DNA of 64,000 bases from Microbacteriaceae bacterium PS02344. GTDB taxonomy: Bacteria > Actinomycetota > Actinomycetes > Actinomycetales > Microbacteriaceae. The notes under the pieces were generated by a model that saw only the letters and a program-made list of their open reading frames with translations, ran no database searches and was not told the DNA's origin. Position numbers and translations under genes: made by a program. Each line of letters opens with the position of its first letter. Position 1 is the stretch's first letter. Positions 63,101 to 64,000 of this stretch are shown one piece after another. The stretch covers positions 62,001-126,000 of the forward strand of contig JASCNZ010000003.1 of the NCBI GenBank assembly GCA_029959905.1. The letters run 5' to 3'.

Positions 63101-63837
63101 GGCGGCATGCCGAGCGCGTGCGGGCCGCGGTCACCGCCGCCTTCGCCGGACGCTCCGATGTGGCGGACTTCGTGGCCCGCGACACCGCCGAACCCTTCGC
63201 CGTGCTGACCCTCGAGGAATCGGTCGCCGAGAGCCGCGACCGAGTGATCTTCTCGCTGGGCTTCGGCGTGACCCGGCACGGTCGCGTGCTGAGCGACTTC
63301 GGCGACCTCTCGACCCCCGACGGCGAACGCCTGCTCACGGTGGGCATGACGCGGGCCCGCCGCTCGATGGTCATCGTGTCGTCGATCCGGCCGTCGGCGT
63401 TCGACGACGGCCGCCTGGAGCACGGCGCGGCGACCCTGATGTCGATCCTCGGCGGTCTGGCCGGACGCGCGCGTGACGCGCGTCTCGAAGATCTCGCCGA
63501 CCCCCTCACGCTCGCCCTCGCCCGGGAGCTGCGGCGCCGCGGAGCCTCCGTCGACGTCGACTACCGGGGCCTGCTCCCTCTCGTCGCCCAGCACAATGGC
63601 AAGGCCGTGGTCATCGAGTCCGACCCGGAGTCGCGGGGGGAGTCGCTGCGCGAGACGCTGCGGCTGCGTCCTCATGTGCTGCGCCGCCTGGGGTGGCACT
63701 ACGTGCGCGTGCACGCGTTCGACCTGTACAGCGACCCGGCGACGGTCGCCACGCGTATCGCCGAGGTGCTCGGCATCTCGCCCTCCGCCGCACGGGCCGA
63801 GAACGACACCGAGCCGCTCGACCTCGACGGCGCGTGA
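60127..63837 (+). CDS. Large superfamily-1 helicase-like protein with degenerate ATPase motifs and a C-terminal endonuclease-like domain
   Basis: The 1236-residue protein has an N-terminal region with no known motif (about 1-290), then a superfamily-1 (DNA2/NAM7-like) helicase fold. The Walker A position reads TLPGTGGTQTV (residues 309-317), lacking the lysine. The Walker B position reads VLLVDAAAIN (Asp834), lacking the glutamate. Later motifs look more intact: LTRSYRAGGEDLAELINDAFY and VGMTRARRSMVIVSS. The last 110 residues resemble a Vsr/MTES_1575-type restriction-endonuclease fold (LGWHYVRVHAFDLYSDP). It may be a DNA-binding scaffold or nuclease. The stop overlaps the next gene as GTGA. 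Confidence 0.85.
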   Translation: MWRREDKSAGDAAAAAAVTLGDLQPSSTGVTVPHAADAERARLRAEAAELGGPSPLTGFRDAPESGIDISKAHPGSLPQFITGRSTLLSNLFRDEVGLRTARLAAERITAKNTELRTVRGIEAVHLAVGVARWRIGGAAFAAPVLLRPLAIRRHHSDFELKLQGAFTVNPELVRIAREHFGITIDGAVLAALAYDGGIFKPQPVIDSLRAITRTIDTFSVEPRLVVSTFADVGGAMARDGHDLDHRMLNALAGHVGDREQVMAPRAVPHHTGPDDRAPASDTLLLDADAEQEAVLARITAGHSLTVATLPGTGGTQTVINAVGELVRAGKRVLVVSARRSTLDGVRHRLAGIGLDSLAISPASVRRDLVRAIVRNEKATAPKAGEVDDALVRLRTVLRDYREALTAPIHGTRSSVLDATRELTRLASLPVPPSTTARLGADALRRLAEDRKDAAAALAQAARLGEFRFGPDDSPWYGVSFTSTEDARAAHTLAGRLHGDSVPALLERGYELIAQTRMRPFSTIQELGEYLRLLEGIRDSLDRFSPTVFERPLGDLIQAHGSRRDAPGMSSANRRRLRRLAKEYVRPGVHVTEMHEALLRIQTQRTQWQRCVDAGVAPEIPLGLGEVAAAWQRVDAQLAELDVALGRREPLVTLPVARLVRTLAGLAAESDVFENLVERAQLRDELALLGLEPLLTDLSVRHVSESRVGDELEFAWWQSLLERALQENRALLGANTAVVDRLERDFRLVDEAHAAMAGPLLAWQLANQWRIAIVDEPEESAHLRRALKQASTTTAELVSAAPTLIETLAPVWISSPYLVPEIPDSVEFDTVLLVDAAAINLAEAVPAIRRARQVVAFGDPVTQRPSAFETAVAADDPWEAEVPFDEVSVFERLSELLPVMTLTRSYRAGGEDLAELINDAFYGGEIVSLPWAGSYLGRGSLTVDYVEGGTGTPDPISGAVESPEAEVARVVTLVVEHAVHRPSESLMVVTASRRHAERVRAAVTAAFAGRSDVADFVARDTAEPFAVLTLEESVAESRDRVIFSLGFGVTRHGRVLSDFGDLSTPDGERLLTVGMTRARRSMVIVSSIRPSAFDDGRLEHGAATLMSILGGLAGRARDARLEDLADPLTLALARELRRRGASVDVDYRGLLPLVAQHNGKAVVIESDPESRGESLRETLRLRPHVLRRLGWHYVRVHAFDLYSDPATVATRIAEVLGISPSAARAENDTEPLDLDGA

Positions 63838-64000
63838 ACGGCGACGACGGCATCCGCCGCGAGGGCGAGCATCCGCCCGTCGAGCGACAGCACGTCGAAC
63901 GCGTGCGGGGATCGCGACGTGCACGGCTCACGCCTGTGGAAGGCACCGACCCTTCGCCGGAGACCGACGGTGGTGCGCGCGACGACACGCGGCCGACCGG
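63834..64000 (+). CDS. Start of a gene of unknown function, cut by the window end
   Basis: A GTG at 63834 overlaps the helicase-like stop (GTGA) and opens a frame to the window end, 55 codons long. The visible part is hydrophilic and Arg/Asp/Glu-rich (DDGIRREGEHPPVERQHVER) and looks disordered. Translational coupling suggests it belongs with the helicase-like gene. Confidence 0.55.
   Translation, partial: MNGDDGIRREGEHPPVERQHVERVRGSRRARLTPVEGTDPSPETDGGARDDTRPT

Noticed and set aside
60379..63924. Minus-strand frame of about 1180 codons opposite the helicase-like gene
   Set aside because: Arg/Gly/His-rich shadow of the plus-strand gene, with no promoter, ribosome site or motif.

Overview
The window is a dense, high-GC chromosomal segment of an actinobacterium. 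It is most like Microbacterium or a close relative in the Microbacteriaceae. This is inferred from the carD-ispDF-cysS-rlmB order, a senX3/regX3/phoU phosphate module, Lsr2, an IdeR-type DtxR regulator, DUF3027/DUF3263/DUF4032/DUF2332 proteins, a crt operon of the C50-carotenoid kind, and constant use of the octamer GGCATCCG/CGGATGCC. No insertion sequence, prophage, integrase or CRISPR array was seen. About 70 genes are packed with short gaps, and many stop/start codons overlap as ATGA or GTGA.

Layout. 1-11250 is rich in phosphate and polyphosphate functions: the start of pstS with an upstream PHO box, mutT1-ppk1 behind glnR, then gpmA, phoU and the senX3-regX3 two-component pair. 11330-16860 holds a lipoprotein gene, carD, the fused isoprenoid gene ispDF, cysS, rlmB and a small dehydrogenase-like gene. 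16886-20580 holds a kinase-fold DUF4032 protein, an orphan sugar-ABC ATPase and a DsbA-fold protein without its CXXC. 20638-27048 has tRNA-Thr, an unknown lipoprotein, an aldo/keto reductase, a cation/proton antiporter and an amino-acid permease. 27203-30626 is a four-gene ABC exporter plus NarL-type two-component operon. 30670-37371 is mixed housekeeping ending in groEL under two CIRCE-type operators. 37462-44160 holds a WXG100 protein, a second OmpR-type two-component pair, and the XPB helicase with its partner. 44280-49352 holds a cold-shock protein, DUF3027, serC with a locally corrupted stretch, ideR, an M23 peptidase, a terminator-bounded small gene, an HNH protein and tRNA-Arg. 49367-57938 is an eight-gene carotenoid operon (idi-crtE-crtB-crtI-crtYe-crtYf-crtEb-mmpL) with a divergent MarR regulator. 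57984-64000 holds lsr2, a GAF-LuxR regulator, an alkyltransferase-like protein without its cysteine, and a very large degenerate helicase/nuclease-like protein followed by the start of one more gene.

How the parts fit. Phosphate starvation would be sensed through PstS/PhoU/SenX3 and passed to RegX3, which could act on the 11-bp-spaced GTTCACC repeats at pstS. Ppk1 and MutT1 handle polyphosphate and nucleotide pools, and GlnR just upstream adds a possible nitrogen link. IspDF and Idi feed the isoprenoid pool used by the carotenoid operon.

A recurring feature is a -10 hexamer of form TANNNT placed exactly six bases before a start codon, seen at 13 genes. It predicts widespread leaderless mRNAs. 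Start codons and functions were assigned by reading the sequence only; no database search was run.
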